Positions 1-5,772 of a stretch of 6,640 nt of DNA are shown one piece after another. Each line of letters starts with the position of its first letter. Within the stretch, counting starts at the first letter, position 1. A program made the translations under genes and the position numbers. Source of the DNA: JAICQQ01 sp965651135 (GTDB lineage: Bacteria; Myxococcota_A; Polyangia; Polyangiales; Polyangiaceae); the NCBI GenBank assembly GCA_965651135.1, contig CBFGRJ010000415.1:1-6640 (forward strand), given 5' to 3'. The notes below the pieces were generated by a model, which did not search any database, was not told the origin of the DNA, and saw only the letters and a list, made by a program, of their open reading frames with translations.

Positions 1-15
1 GCATGTCAAAGCGCG

Positions 16-55
16 TGAGCGTTGGGCTCTGGAGATGAGCGTTGGGCTCTGGAGA
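16..55. repeat. Exact 20-bp tandem duplication (two copies)
   Basis: The unit TGAGCGTTGGGCTCTGGAGA occurs at 16-35 and again, without a single change, at 36-55. There is no third copy on either side. Identical adjacent copies suggest a recent slippage event or a duplicated binding site. No coding frame in the area makes a protein repeat plausible. Confidence 0.95.
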
Positions 56-93
56 GTCAAGCCATTTCGACCGAACACGTTAGCGAGCACCAT

Positions 94-155
94 TTTGCAA
101 CCGGTCGCACTGCTCGAAGTCAACGCGGACCAGCGAGCTCAACACCGGTTGCAAA
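94..155. repeat. 12-bp perfect inverted repeat, 38-bp spacer
   Basis: TTTGCAACCGGT at 94-105 is the exact reverse complement of ACCGGTTGCAAA at 144-155. The match stops cleanly on both sides. It lies about 150-200 bp upstream of the reductase start. It could be a pair of operator half-sites or the base of a large hairpin. No T-tract follows, so an intrinsic terminator is unlikely. Confidence 0.85.
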
Positions 156-303
156 CCGACGAGGGCCGATTACTGGCGGCCGCGAACGTCGCTCGTTGCA
201 TCACGCCGCTCCTTCCATGTCGACCGTGCGCCCGTGCCGCCATTCTGGACCACCGGGCATGGTCTATTGCAGGCTGAGCGCGCTGCTTGTAAAAGTCGAC
301 GCC

Positions 304-864
304 ATGGGTCTGCTCACTTTTGGTCTCAACGTGACTTTGGATGGGTGCGTCGATCACACCCAGGGCATCGTGGACGACGAGCTGCACGACTACTGGACCG
401 AGCTCATGGATCAGGGTGGGGCGATGCTCTTCGGACGCAACACGTACGAGCTGATGGAGGGAGCCTGGCCCGCGGTGGCGCGTGACGAATCAGCGCCGCG
501 TGCGATGCGCGAGTGGGCACAGAAGCTCGAAGCCAAGACAAAGTACGTCGTGTCGAAGTCACGCAGCGATTTTCCGTGGCAGAACACGATCAGGGTCGAG
601 GGCGACCTTCGCGAAGCGATCACGGCGCTGAAAGCCAAGACGGAGCGAGGTATTCTGGTTGGGGCGCCCAAGCTCTCGACCGCGCTCGAGGAGTTGGGGC
701 TCATCGACGAGTACCGCATCGTCGTGCATCCCGTCATCAGTGGTCACGGGCCGACTTTGTTTCATGGTTTGTCGAATGCGCGGCATCTCGAGCTCCTGTC
801 GACGCGCCGGTTCAAGTCCGGCGTGCAGGAGCTGCATTTCCGACGCAAAGCCAGCGATGGCTAA
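304..864 (+). CDS. Dihydrofolate reductase family protein (RibD C-terminal-like domain)
   Basis: This is a 186-residue single-domain protein of the RibD-C/DHFR-like superfamily, of the kind often annotated as 'dihydrofolate reductase family protein' or YyaP/YwjB-like. Members bind NAD(P)H, but the substrate of most stand-alone ones is unknown. Seen in the sequence: the opening strand and loop LNVTLDGCVD (8-17), the LFGRNTYEL helix start (42-50), a YVVSKS strand (81-86), and the typical C-terminal run ILVGAPKLSTALEE (117-130) followed by GLIDEY (132-137) and VHPVISGHGPTLF (141-153). The frame stays open upstream to a TTG at 22, but the extra 94 residues look non-coding, and the family fold starts at the ATG used here. 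No clear ribosome binding site precedes that ATG. The lipoprotein gene starts 45 bp downstream and may share its transcript. The family call is firm; the substrate is unknown. Confidence 0.9.
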   Translation: MGLLTFGLNVTLDGCVDHTQGIVDDELHDYWTELMDQGGAMLFGRNTYELMEGAWPAVARDESAPRAMREWAQKLEAKTKYVVSKSRSDFPWQNTIRVEGDLREAITALKAKTERGILVGAPKLSTALEELGLIDEYRIVVHPVISGHGPTLFHGLSNARHLELLSTRRFKSGVQELHFRRKASDG

Positions 865-909
865 CTGAGCCTTTACGGGGGACGACTCGGCAGATACGGT
901 GCACCGATC

Positions 910-2079
910 ATGCGTGTGTTGGGCGTCGGGGTTCTCGTTGGTGGATTTGCGCTTGCCTATGGTTGTTCTGGGGATTCGAGCGGCGAGGACCGGGCTTGTG
1001 TGCCTGGGGCGTCGCAAAGCTGTGCTGGTAAGGGGGATTGTAGGGGATACCAGGTGTGCAACGACGACGGCTCTGCGTTCGGTGCCTGTGACTGCGACGC
1101 AGCGGCAGCGTCTGGTGGCGAGGGGTCAACGAGTGACAGCACAAGCACAGGGTCCAGCGGTGCTGCGGGAAGTCCAGAGGAACTCGGCACGGGCGGAGTT
1201 GGCGGGGGCGATGGAGGCGGAACGACTTCCACCGGGGACGGCGGAACCACGAACGTTGGAAGTAGCAGCGGAGGAGGTGACGGCAGTGGCAGCTTCCCTG
1301 GTAGCGCGGGCGAGGGAGGAAGCGGCGGCGGAACATCTCAATGTTCCGACCCCCCAACGGTCATGATCCTCGTCGATGCGTCTTCGAGCATGTGGGACAA
1401 CATGTACTGGGACGCCCTGCGCGATGCAGTGCTAGGAGCGGTGCATCAACTTCAGTCCGAGGTCCGCTTGGGCCTGGCAACATTTGGAGGCGCGGGAGCG
1501 ACTTGCCCTCTCGAGTTGCACGACAGCGGCCCAATTGCGCTTGATAACTATCAGCAGATTTCCGAATTCTACACGGCCATCATGCGTCCAAACGCGGCCG
1601 TCCAGACCCCGACGCCTGCAGCGATCCATACGGTCCGCGAGTCGCTCCTTGCTGACTCGATTACCGGCCAGGTCGCCATACTCCTAGTCACTGATGGTAA
1701 CCCCAACTTCTGCGACAACGGCCAGAGCGAGTGCCGAGCGGATGCGACCGTGCGAGTCATCCAAGACACACACCAGGCAGGCATCGATGTGTTGTTGGCA
1801 GCTTTGCCTGACCCGGGGATCAATCAGGACTGGCTTACCGCATTTGCCAACGCTGGGTTGGGTCAACCGGTATCGCCACCTCAGGATACACAGTTCTGCT
1901 CTTCGTTGCCTGGTCCAACGGCGGAGCTGCTCTCGGATATCGATCCGAATTCGTGGCCGATGGGCGAGTATGGTGACACCATGGGGCCAGTGCTTCCGAT
2001 ACCTCTCGACGGGGATGACGTGAGTGCGATGACAGAGGCTATCGTGGACTCGATTGATAGCTGGTCTGCTTGCCCGTGA
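910..2079 (+). CDS. vWA-domain lipoprotein with Cys-rich N-terminal module and Gly/Ser linker
   Basis: This is a 389-residue exported protein, probably lipid-anchored. Residues 1-18 form a short signal peptide with Arg2 and a hydrophobic core, ending in LAYG before Cys19, a slightly loose lipobox. Residues 30-62 hold six cysteines (30, 38, 44, 50, 60, 62) in a CVPGASQSC...QVC...GACDC pattern, a module I associate with myxobacterial surface proteins. Residues about 64-143 are a Gly/Ser/Thr/Glu low-complexity linker. Residues about 147-388 are a von Willebrand factor A domain with a complete metal-ion-dependent adhesion site: DASSS (Asp156, Ser158, Ser160), a Thr in TPT (233-235) and TDG (Asp262). 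Further cysteines at 145, 199, 268, 275, 330 and 388 may form disulfides. The domain binds a divalent metal and usually mediates protein-protein contact; the ligand is unknown. No good ribosome binding site is visible, but this ATG puts the charged residue at the front of the signal peptide. A role on the outer surface or in the periplasm is inferred. Confidence 0.9.
   Translation: MRVLGVGVLVGGFALAYGCSGDSSGEDRACVPGASQSCAGKGDCRGYQVCNDDGSAFGACDCDAAAASGGEGSTSDSTSTGSSGAAGSPEELGTGGVGGGDGGGTTSTGDGGTTNVGSSSGGGDGSGSFPGSAGEGGSGGGTSQCSDPPTVMILVDASSSMWDNMYWDALRDAVLGAVHQLQSEVRLGLATFGGAGATCPLELHDSGPIALDNYQQISEFYTAIMRPNAAVQTPTPAAIHTVRESLLADSITGQVAILLVTDGNPNFCDNGQSECRADATVRVIQDTHQAGIDVLLAALPDPGINQDWLTAFANAGLGQPVSPPQDTQFCSSLPGPTAELLSDIDPNSWPMGEYGDTMGPVLPIPLDGDDVSAMTEAIVDSIDSWSACP
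1099..1338 (+). repeat. Low-complexity Gly/Ser/Thr linker-coding segment
   Basis: This stretch codes for about residues 64-143 of the vWA lipoprotein and is dominated by GGN and AGC/ACN codons, with runs such as GGVGGGDGGG and GSSSGGGDGSG. It is imperfect, not a clean tandem array. Such linkers probably act as flexible spacers that hold the vWA domain away from the membrane anchor. Length variation between strains would be expected by slippage. Confidence 0.75.
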
Positions 2080-2081
2080 TT

Positions 2082-2095
2082 GCCGCAAACGCGGC
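2082..2095. other. Small hairpin just after the vWA gene
   Basis: GCCGC (2082-2086) and GCGGC (2091-2095) form a 5-bp GC stem with an AAAC loop, 2 bp after the lipoprotein stop codon. No T-run follows, so it is not a standard intrinsic terminator. It may only weakly protect or pause the transcript. Confidence 0.35.
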
Positions 2096-2123
2096 CATCG
2101 GTACCCTTGCCCTAGAGTCGGCG

Positions 2124-2155
2124 CAGGAGGCAAACTCGATCAGGAGGCAAAGGAG
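2124..2155 (+). promoter_or_regulatory. Duplicated Shine-Dalgarno block upstream of VOC gene
   Basis: CAGGAGGCAAA occurs at 2124-2134 and exactly again at 2141-2151. Both copies contain AGGAGG, the ideal anti-16S match. A third purine stretch, AAAGGAG (2149-2155), ends 5 bases before the ATG at 2161 and is the one correctly placed for initiation. The AGGAGG copies end 13 and 30 bases upstream of the ATG, which is far for direct use. The array fixes the start codon with confidence and suggests strong translation or a small local duplication. Confidence 0.7.
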
Positions 2156-2160
2156 ACATC

Positions 2161-2601
2161 ATGACCATCAAGCGTATGGATAACGTCGGCATCGTGGTGG
2201 AAGACCTTGACGGTGTCATTGACTTCTTCACTGAGCTTGGTCTCCAGCTCGAGGGGCGCGTTCCGGTTTCGGGAGCCTGGGCAGATCGCGTGACTGGGTT
2301 GCGCGACATGCGGGTCGAGACGGCCATGATGCGGACGCCCGACGGGCACAGCCGGCTCGAAATCTCACGATTCCTGGCACCGCCGGTGGTTGCCGACCAC
2401 CGCCGCGCGCCGGTGAATGCCCTTGGCTACCTGCGTGTCATGTTCACGGTGGAGGACATCGACGACACGCTCGCGCGGCTCCGTAAGCGCGGCGCGGAGC
2501 TGGTGGGCGAAGTGGCTCAGTACGAAGATGCTTATCGGCTCTGCTACATTCGGGGCCCCGAAGGGATCTTCATCGGGCTCGCTCAAGAGCTTGGGCAGTA
2601 G
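2161..2601 (+). CDS. VOC family protein (glyoxalase/bleomycin-resistance fold)
   Basis: This is a 146-residue protein with the two beta-alpha-beta-beta-beta modules of the vicinal oxygen chelate (VOC) superfamily. The first module starts NVGIVVEDLDGVIDFFTELG (8-27) and runs to RLEISRF (65-71). The second starts GYLRVMFTVEDIDDTLARL (89-107) and ends PEGIFIGLAQEL (133-144). VOC proteins use paired modules to bind a metal and small molecules, and include dioxygenases, isomerases and drug-binding proteins. Of the four usual metal positions, only Glu67 looks kept. The others read Asn8 in place of His, Arg92 in place of His and Gly139 in place of Glu, by motif alignment. Metal-dependent catalysis is therefore doubtful. 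Strong AAAGGAG spacing supports the start. The gene converges with the DUF4336 gene 33 bp downstream. The fold is certain; the function is unknown. Confidence 0.92.
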   Translation: MTIKRMDNVGIVVEDLDGVIDFFTELGLQLEGRVPVSGAWADRVTGLRDMRVETAMMRTPDGHSRLEISRFLAPPVVADHRRAPVNALGYLRVMFTVEDIDDTLARLRKRGAELVGEVAQYEDAYRLCYIRGPEGIFIGLAQELGQ

Positions 2602-2613
2602 GGCATGAATCGA

Positions 2614-2670
2614 GCTCGAGCCCTAGACCATCACTCAAACCTCCAAGCCCTCGAGTCGCCAGGCTCGAGC
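2614..2670. repeat. 9-bp inverted repeat in the convergent gene junction
   Basis: GCTCGAGCC (2614-2622) pairs with GGCTCGAGC (2662-2670). The left arm lies in the 33-bp gap between the two convergent genes and the right arm lies inside the 3' end of the minus-strand DUF4336 gene. It could help end transcription from both sides, but there is no T-tract, and CTCGAG-type palindromes arise easily in GC-rich coding DNA. Treat it as a weak candidate. Confidence 0.35.
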
Positions 2671-3336
2671 GAGGTGATCGCGGCAATGGTTTTCGATGAT
2701 CTCGCCGTGTCCGATGATCAGGCGTTCGGCGGGGCGCTCCAGCATGGTGTGCAGGGAACGGGTGGCCGCGGCCTTGTCCACGATGCGCTTTCGCGCGTCG
2801 GGCGGGACGCGCACGTGCTCGTAACATCCAGTCAGGCGTGCTCCCCAGCGCCAAGTCCAGTGGTCTTCAGGGTGCGCCGAGCAGACGATGTCGGCGCCCA
2901 GCAGTGTTTTCGTAGGCTTGTGGTAGAGCACCGTCTCGTCCCAAAACGGCACTCCCTCGAGCGGCAAGAGCTCGAGCTCGGGAAGTTGCTCACTGAACTG
3001 CGTTGCGTGGATGTCGAGGTCGAGTTTCAGGGCCTTGTTCCTGTCGAGTGCCGATGCGGGGCCCACGACCTGCGCTTCGGGAAAGCGCTCTGCGGCTGCG
3101 GGCGTTCCGAGGTGATGCCAGCAGTTGGGCACGACCAGCCAGCGCACCGAGCCCAGGGCTCGTAGCTGCGCCACCAAAGCATCGGTGGGAGGAGCCGGAA
3201 CATGGACGAGCAGGTTGCCATCATCCAGTCGTAGAACCGTGGTGCAGGTGCGTAGACGAAAACCGCTGAACCATACGGGGCGTTCCAGGCACCAGATTCG
3301 GTCAGCGACGATGACTGTGAACGAGCTTCCGAGCAT
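2635..3336 (-). CDS. DUF4336 family protein, metallo-beta-lactamase-like fold
   Basis: This 233-residue protein matches what I know of DUF4336, a group related to the metallo-beta-lactamase fold whose reaction is not established. Seen in order: the opening IWCLERPVWFSG (14-25), the strand TTVLRLDDGNLLVHVPAP (32-49), the VPNCWHHLG motif (69-77), FPEAQVVGP (85-93), the GVPFWDETVLYHKPTKTLLGAD segment (128-149), and the closing IIGHGE (207-212). His74/His75, Asp149 and His210 sit where metal ligands are found in the fold, but the full HxHxDH motif of hydrolytic metallo-beta-lactamases is absent. There is no signal peptide, so it is probably cytoplasmic. The ATG at 3336 is the only good start near the domain; GGAG lies 13 bases upstream, which is far. 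It follows the LysR gene in the same direction after 230 bp, so control by that regulator is possible but unproven. Confidence 0.85.
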   Translation of the reverse strand: MLGSSFTVIVADRIWCLERPVWFSGFRLRTCTTVLRLDDGNLLVHVPAPPTDALVAQLRALGSVRWLVVPNCWHHLGTPAAAERFPEAQVVGPASALDRNKALKLDLDIHATQFSEQLPELELLPLEGVPFWDETVLYHKPTKTLLGADIVCSAHPEDHWTWRWGARLTGCYEHVRVPPDARKRIVDKAAATRSLHTMLERPAERLIIGHGEIIENHCRDHLARAWRLEGLEV

Positions 3337-3566
3337 ATGCAGCCATGAACTCCAATGGACAACTGAGCTCTTTGGTATCAGTTGCGCTCATCCCGTGCCA
3401 GCCCCTCGTTCGTGCGCAACGCGCGTTGGACGACCTTCGAACGAGGACGCCGTCAATACGCAAGTTGCGGACATTGCTGGCAAATGAGGTCGCCCGCGTG
3501 ACACAGTCCTACCGCTTTGCAAATCTGCATATCCGTTTTGCATCACAATGCATTCGCCGAGCTGGG
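3337..3566. other. Intergenic gap between LysR-type and DUF4336 genes
   Basis: This 230-bp gap carries no credible gene; the frames that stay open are antisense extensions across the LysR gene. The part nearest the LysR stop (about 3512-3556) is visibly richer in A and T than its surroundings. It contains the inverted pair TGCAAA/TTTGCA (3518-3523 and 3537-3542) and the palindrome AATGCATT (3547-3554). That is a reasonable place for a promoter or operator of the DUF4336 gene, but it is about 180-220 bp upstream of the start codon and no convincing -35/-10 pair can be assigned. Confidence 0.4.
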
Positions 3567-4451
3567 CTAGCGGATCTGTCGGCGGGCCTCCGCTTCGATC
3601 TCTTTCGCGACCACGCGGATGCGTGGGGTCTTCCGCGCATCGCGGCGAAATGCCAAGAACACCTCGACCGGTGGAGGCGCTTGCGCCGTATCGATGCGCA
3701 CCAGGCCGTTTATCGATGTCGCCTGTACCACGCCTAGCAATCCGATGCCCATGCCCGCTGCCACCGCCTGTTCGATGGCGATGGCCGAGTTCGAACGGAA
3801 CGTGAAGCGATTCGCGCCATACTGTCGCAGCCATTGCTCTTGAGGCAGGCGCGCGAGTGACGCATCGAGACCCACCCAGTCGTGCAAGCCGGCAACCTCG
3901 CGCGAGAGCTTAGCGCTCGGTAGCCGGCGCTCGATGTATTCGCGCGAGGCGAAAAGCCCGGTGGTGGCCCTGCCGAGCAGCTTGGAGACGATAGGGGCCG
4001 ACGCGGAGTGCACGATGCGAATACCGATGTCGGCTTCTCCCCGCGCGAGATCCGCGATGCGCGATTCGGCGATGAGCTCGATGCTGAGCGCCGGGTGCTT
4101 GGTATGCAAGCGAGCGAGCAGAGGCACGAGTGGCCGAATGAACCCTTCGCTCAGCGACAGGCGGACCGTACCGGAGACCTCCGCCTCGCGCCCGTCGCGC
4201 ACGAGCGATGCCAGGCCGAGCTCGAGCTCCTCCGCCAGCGCCACCAATCGCAGCGCGTCAGGATCGATCCGCGTGCCATCGTTGCTGCGGTGCACCAGAA
4301 CACGACCCAGGCTGCGTTCGATCGCCTCCACGCGGCGCGCGACCGTCGAGGCAGCCACCCCAAGGGCCTTTCCCGCTGCGAGAAAGCTCCTATATCGATG
4401 GACCGCCAGCAAGATGCGAAGGTCATCCCACGAGGGTTCGGCGCTTTTCAT
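3567..4451 (-). CDS. LysR family transcriptional regulator
   Basis: This is a 294-residue LysR-type regulator of the usual family length. Residues about 7-65 form the winged helix-turn-helix: WDDLRILLAVHRYRSFLAAG, then KALGVAASTVARRVEAIERS, then LGRVLVHRSNDG. Residues about 90-290 form the two-lobed effector-binding domain, starting SGTVRLSLSEGF, with PLLARLHTKHPALSIEL and the dimer- and pocket-forming GEADIGIRI segment. Such proteins bind DNA as tetramers and respond to a small molecule. The subtype resembles members that often sit beside oxidoreductase genes. The classic divergent target gene is missing: the upstream neighbour (HNH) runs in the same direction, ending 81 bp before this start, so it may control itself or the downstream DUF4336 gene. 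No strong ribosome binding site precedes the ATG. Its GC content is clearly higher than that of the HNH gene (75% at 4321-4380). The family call is firm; target and effector are unknown. Confidence 0.93.
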   Translation of the reverse strand: MKSAEPSWDDLRILLAVHRYRSFLAAGKALGVAASTVARRVEAIERSLGRVLVHRSNDGTRIDPDALRLVALAEELELGLASLVRDGREAEVSGTVRLSLSEGFIRPLVPLLARLHTKHPALSIELIAESRIADLARGEADIGIRIVHSASAPIVSKLLGRATTGLFASREYIERRLPSAKLSREVAGLHDWVGLDASLARLPQEQWLRQYGANRFTFRSNSAIAIEQAVAAGMGIGLLGVVQATSINGLVRIDTAQAPPPVEVFLAFRRDARKTPRIRVVAKEIEAEARRQIR

Positions 4452-4503
4452 ACTTGCAAAGCCATTACCCCGGGTCTCAGCGATTTTGGTTGGCTTTTCT
4501 GCG

Positions 4504-4515
4504 CCACCGAGGTGG
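4504..4515. other. Short CCACC/GGTGG palindrome between HNH and LysR genes
   Basis: In the 81-bp gap (4452-4532) the sequence CCACC-GA-GGTGG forms a near-perfect palindrome. Its 2-base centre is too tight for an RNA hairpin loop unless the inner pairs open, and no T-tract follows on the minus strand. It could be an operator for the LysR gene, or chance. The gap holds no other recognisable signal. Confidence 0.25.
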
Positions 4516-4532
4516 ACGCACTCCCAACTCTC

Positions 4533-5453
4533 CTAGAGGGCACGGCGGAACAGGTCGTACCGGTACTCGAGGTGCTCGGGGTTCGGGTGCTGTTCTCGTC
4601 TACGTGGCAGGCGAATCCTTTGATGGGCAAAGCCCTTCAAACCGTGCTCGAGCGTGGGGCCGTCTCGCTCTGCCATCAGCCGTGGCGACACCTCAATGGT
4701 GTGGTCCGGACGAATCCCGATGAGATGCGCGTCATAGGCACCATGATGAAGCTTGCAAAGAGCAAGGCCGTTCGAAACAATCGGTTCACTACGCGCATCC
4801 TGATCGGGCAAGATGTGCGCCGCATCCAACAGCTCGCGTCTCGGGAGGCGACATATCGAGCAGCGTTCATCGTACGCGCGAAGGACAGCACCACGAAACA
4901 TTGCCTGATGGAGACGTTTCTTCGCTTCGACTGTTGCGTAACGTCTCGCAACACTCTGCATCAGTGGGTCTGAGAGATGTTGCCCTGGAGGCAAAATGTG
5001 GTCCGCGGGTGCCACGTGTAGCAACACTTGATCGCCCGCGGGAGCGAGGACTGCGTACGTCGGCCAGAGGGGACGATAGAAACCGGGCTCGACGCCGTAT
5101 AAGTAGATCAACGGCGTGCGCAGTTCGATCGCTCGGAGTAGCAGTCGGTTGTCGTGGTACTCCGGTCCTCTGCGCTGGAAAGCGTAAACGAACGCGTCAT
5201 CGGTCGCGATATCCTCGTACTTGGGCTTGCCCGACCGGGGAACAGTGGTCTTCACCGACAGTGCAGCATCGTGCATCCCCCGGGGACGAAAGATCCCCTT
5301 ACTCTGATTGGCAAAGCGAAAGGTTTGGCCCGCATGTGTGAATCCACGGTCGATCACCGCCCACGGAAGCACGTCACCGTGCAAACGGACGAGTTGGGCA
5401 AGCGACGAAAAAGCCGCCAATCGAACGGGCCAATCCACGTCGCCGAGATCCAC
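4533..5453 (-). CDS. HNH endonuclease, possible DNA sulfur-binding-domain (ScoMcrA-like) type IV restriction enzyme
   Basis: This 306-residue protein ends in a zinc-supported HNH nuclease domain: CSIC (Cys198, Cys201), DAAHILPD with His213, SNGLALC with Asn228 and Cys233, and LHHGAYD with His236/His237 (235-241). The HNH core is complete, so it should cut DNA. The N-terminal half (about 10-150) carries FANQSKGIFRPRGM (47-60), KPKYED (76-81), YHDNRLLLRAIELRTPLIYLYG (99-120, read in two pieces) and VEPGFYRPLWPTYAV (121-135). This layout is the one I recall for 'predicted restriction endonuclease' proteins whose N-terminal domain resembles the sulfur-binding domain of ScoMcrA, which recognises phosphorothioated DNA. 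The start is GTG at 5453; a TAG lies four codons upstream in frame, so little choice exists. An ATG overlapping at 5455 is in another frame and short. A possible leaderless promoter (TTGCGC, 18 bp, TAGATC on the minus strand, 5489-5460) is weak. Sampled lines run 52-55% GC, below the neighbours, which hints at transfer. The nuclease call is firm; the sulfur recognition is inferred. Confidence 0.88.
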   Translation of the reverse strand: MDLGDVDWPVRLAAFSSLAQLVRLHGDVLPWAVIDRGFTHAGQTFRFANQSKGIFRPRGMHDAALSVKTTVPRSGKPKYEDIATDDAFVYAFQRRGPEYHDNRLLLRAIELRTPLIYLYGVEPGFYRPLWPTYAVLAPAGDQVLLHVAPADHILPPGQHLSDPLMQSVARRYATVEAKKRLHQAMFRGAVLRAYDERCSICRLPRRELLDAAHILPDQDARSEPIVSNGLALCKLHHGAYDAHLIGIRPDHTIEVSPRLMAERDGPTLEHGLKGFAHQRIRLPRRREQHPNPEHLEYRYDLFRRAL

Positions 5454-5543
5454 ATCAACGATCTACCGACATCAGCTCACTGAGCGCAACCGGAACCGAT
5501 TGGGTGTTCGTCCGCTCGGAGCGTGCGCGTCGCGGGGTACGCC

Positions 5544-5598
5544 TCGCCCCTAAATCAGTACTACTGATCCACCCTCGCGCCTCGATACCCCCCTTCCC
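5544..5598. repeat. Palindromic 55-bp repeat, copy 1
   Basis: This is the first of two direct copies. It is identical to copy 2 over its first 30 bp and at 51 of 55 positions overall; the differences are at 5574, 5577, 5581 and 5593. Its heart is ATCAGTA-C-TACTGAT (5554-5568), a perfect palindrome with 7-bp arms around a single C. A conserved TCGATACCCC block follows. Upstream, the block GTGCGCGTCG (5523-5532) also recurs before copy 2 with a small indel, so weaker similarity extends further left. The palindrome centre is 108 bp from the HNH start codon. No T-tract follows on either strand, so an operator or a REP-like element fits better than a terminator. Confidence 0.9.
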
Positions 5599-5772
5599 AG
5601 GGGATCGCGTTCGGGCGCCGTTTCATTCGCTGCAGGTCGTGCGCGACCCGGCTCGTTGTTTGCGAACTGGCGCCAGCGCGGTTCCGCCGCCTCGAGCGGA
5701 CGCCTCGCGCTTGGTCAGCACGAGGAGCGTTGCAGTGCGGCAGCGGCATGTGCGCGTCGGGGGCATGCGTAT

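Larger units (their letters stand above)
1..303. other. Intergenic stretch without a credible gene
   Basis: I see no convincing gene here. One plus frame stays open from base 2 to 277 and another from 22 into the reductase gene, but their translations look like random GC-rich reading: rich in Arg, Ala and Pro, with no motif or domain pattern. The stretch holds a 20-bp tandem duplication (16-55) and a 12-bp inverted repeat (94-105 with 144-155). At the extreme left, the minus strand reads TTGACA (9 down to 4), a perfect -35 hexamer pointing out of the window, but its -10 would lie outside. The region may therefore be a regulatory gap between a leftward gene outside the window and the reductase, which is an inference. 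Confidence 0.5.

Noticed and set aside
2..277. Open frame through the left end, possibly the tail of an upstream gene
   Set aside because: The translation shows no recognisable domain or typical composition, and it crosses the exact 20-bp duplication. I cannot support it as a gene, although the longer sequence to the left could change this.
22..303. 94-residue N-terminal extension of the reductase from a TTG start
   Set aside because: The translated extension is Arg/Ser/Ala-rich with no motif, crosses the tandem repeat, and precedes a complete family fold that starts cleanly at the ATG at 304.
3345..3737. 130-codon plus-strand frame beginning in the LysR-DUF4336 gap
   Set aside because: More than a third of it is antisense to the LysR gene, there is no ribosome binding site and no motif.
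4008..4973. Long open frame (321 codons) on the plus strand
   Set aside because: It runs antisense across the 5' part of the LysR gene, the gap and the 3' half of the HNH gene. Both of those have clear domain motifs. The antisense product has none and spans two genes, as expected from GC-rich shadow frames.
5544..5598. Palindromic repeat as an intrinsic transcription terminator
   Set aside because: The palindrome has a 1-base centre and no T-run on either strand, so it does not fit a rho-independent terminator.
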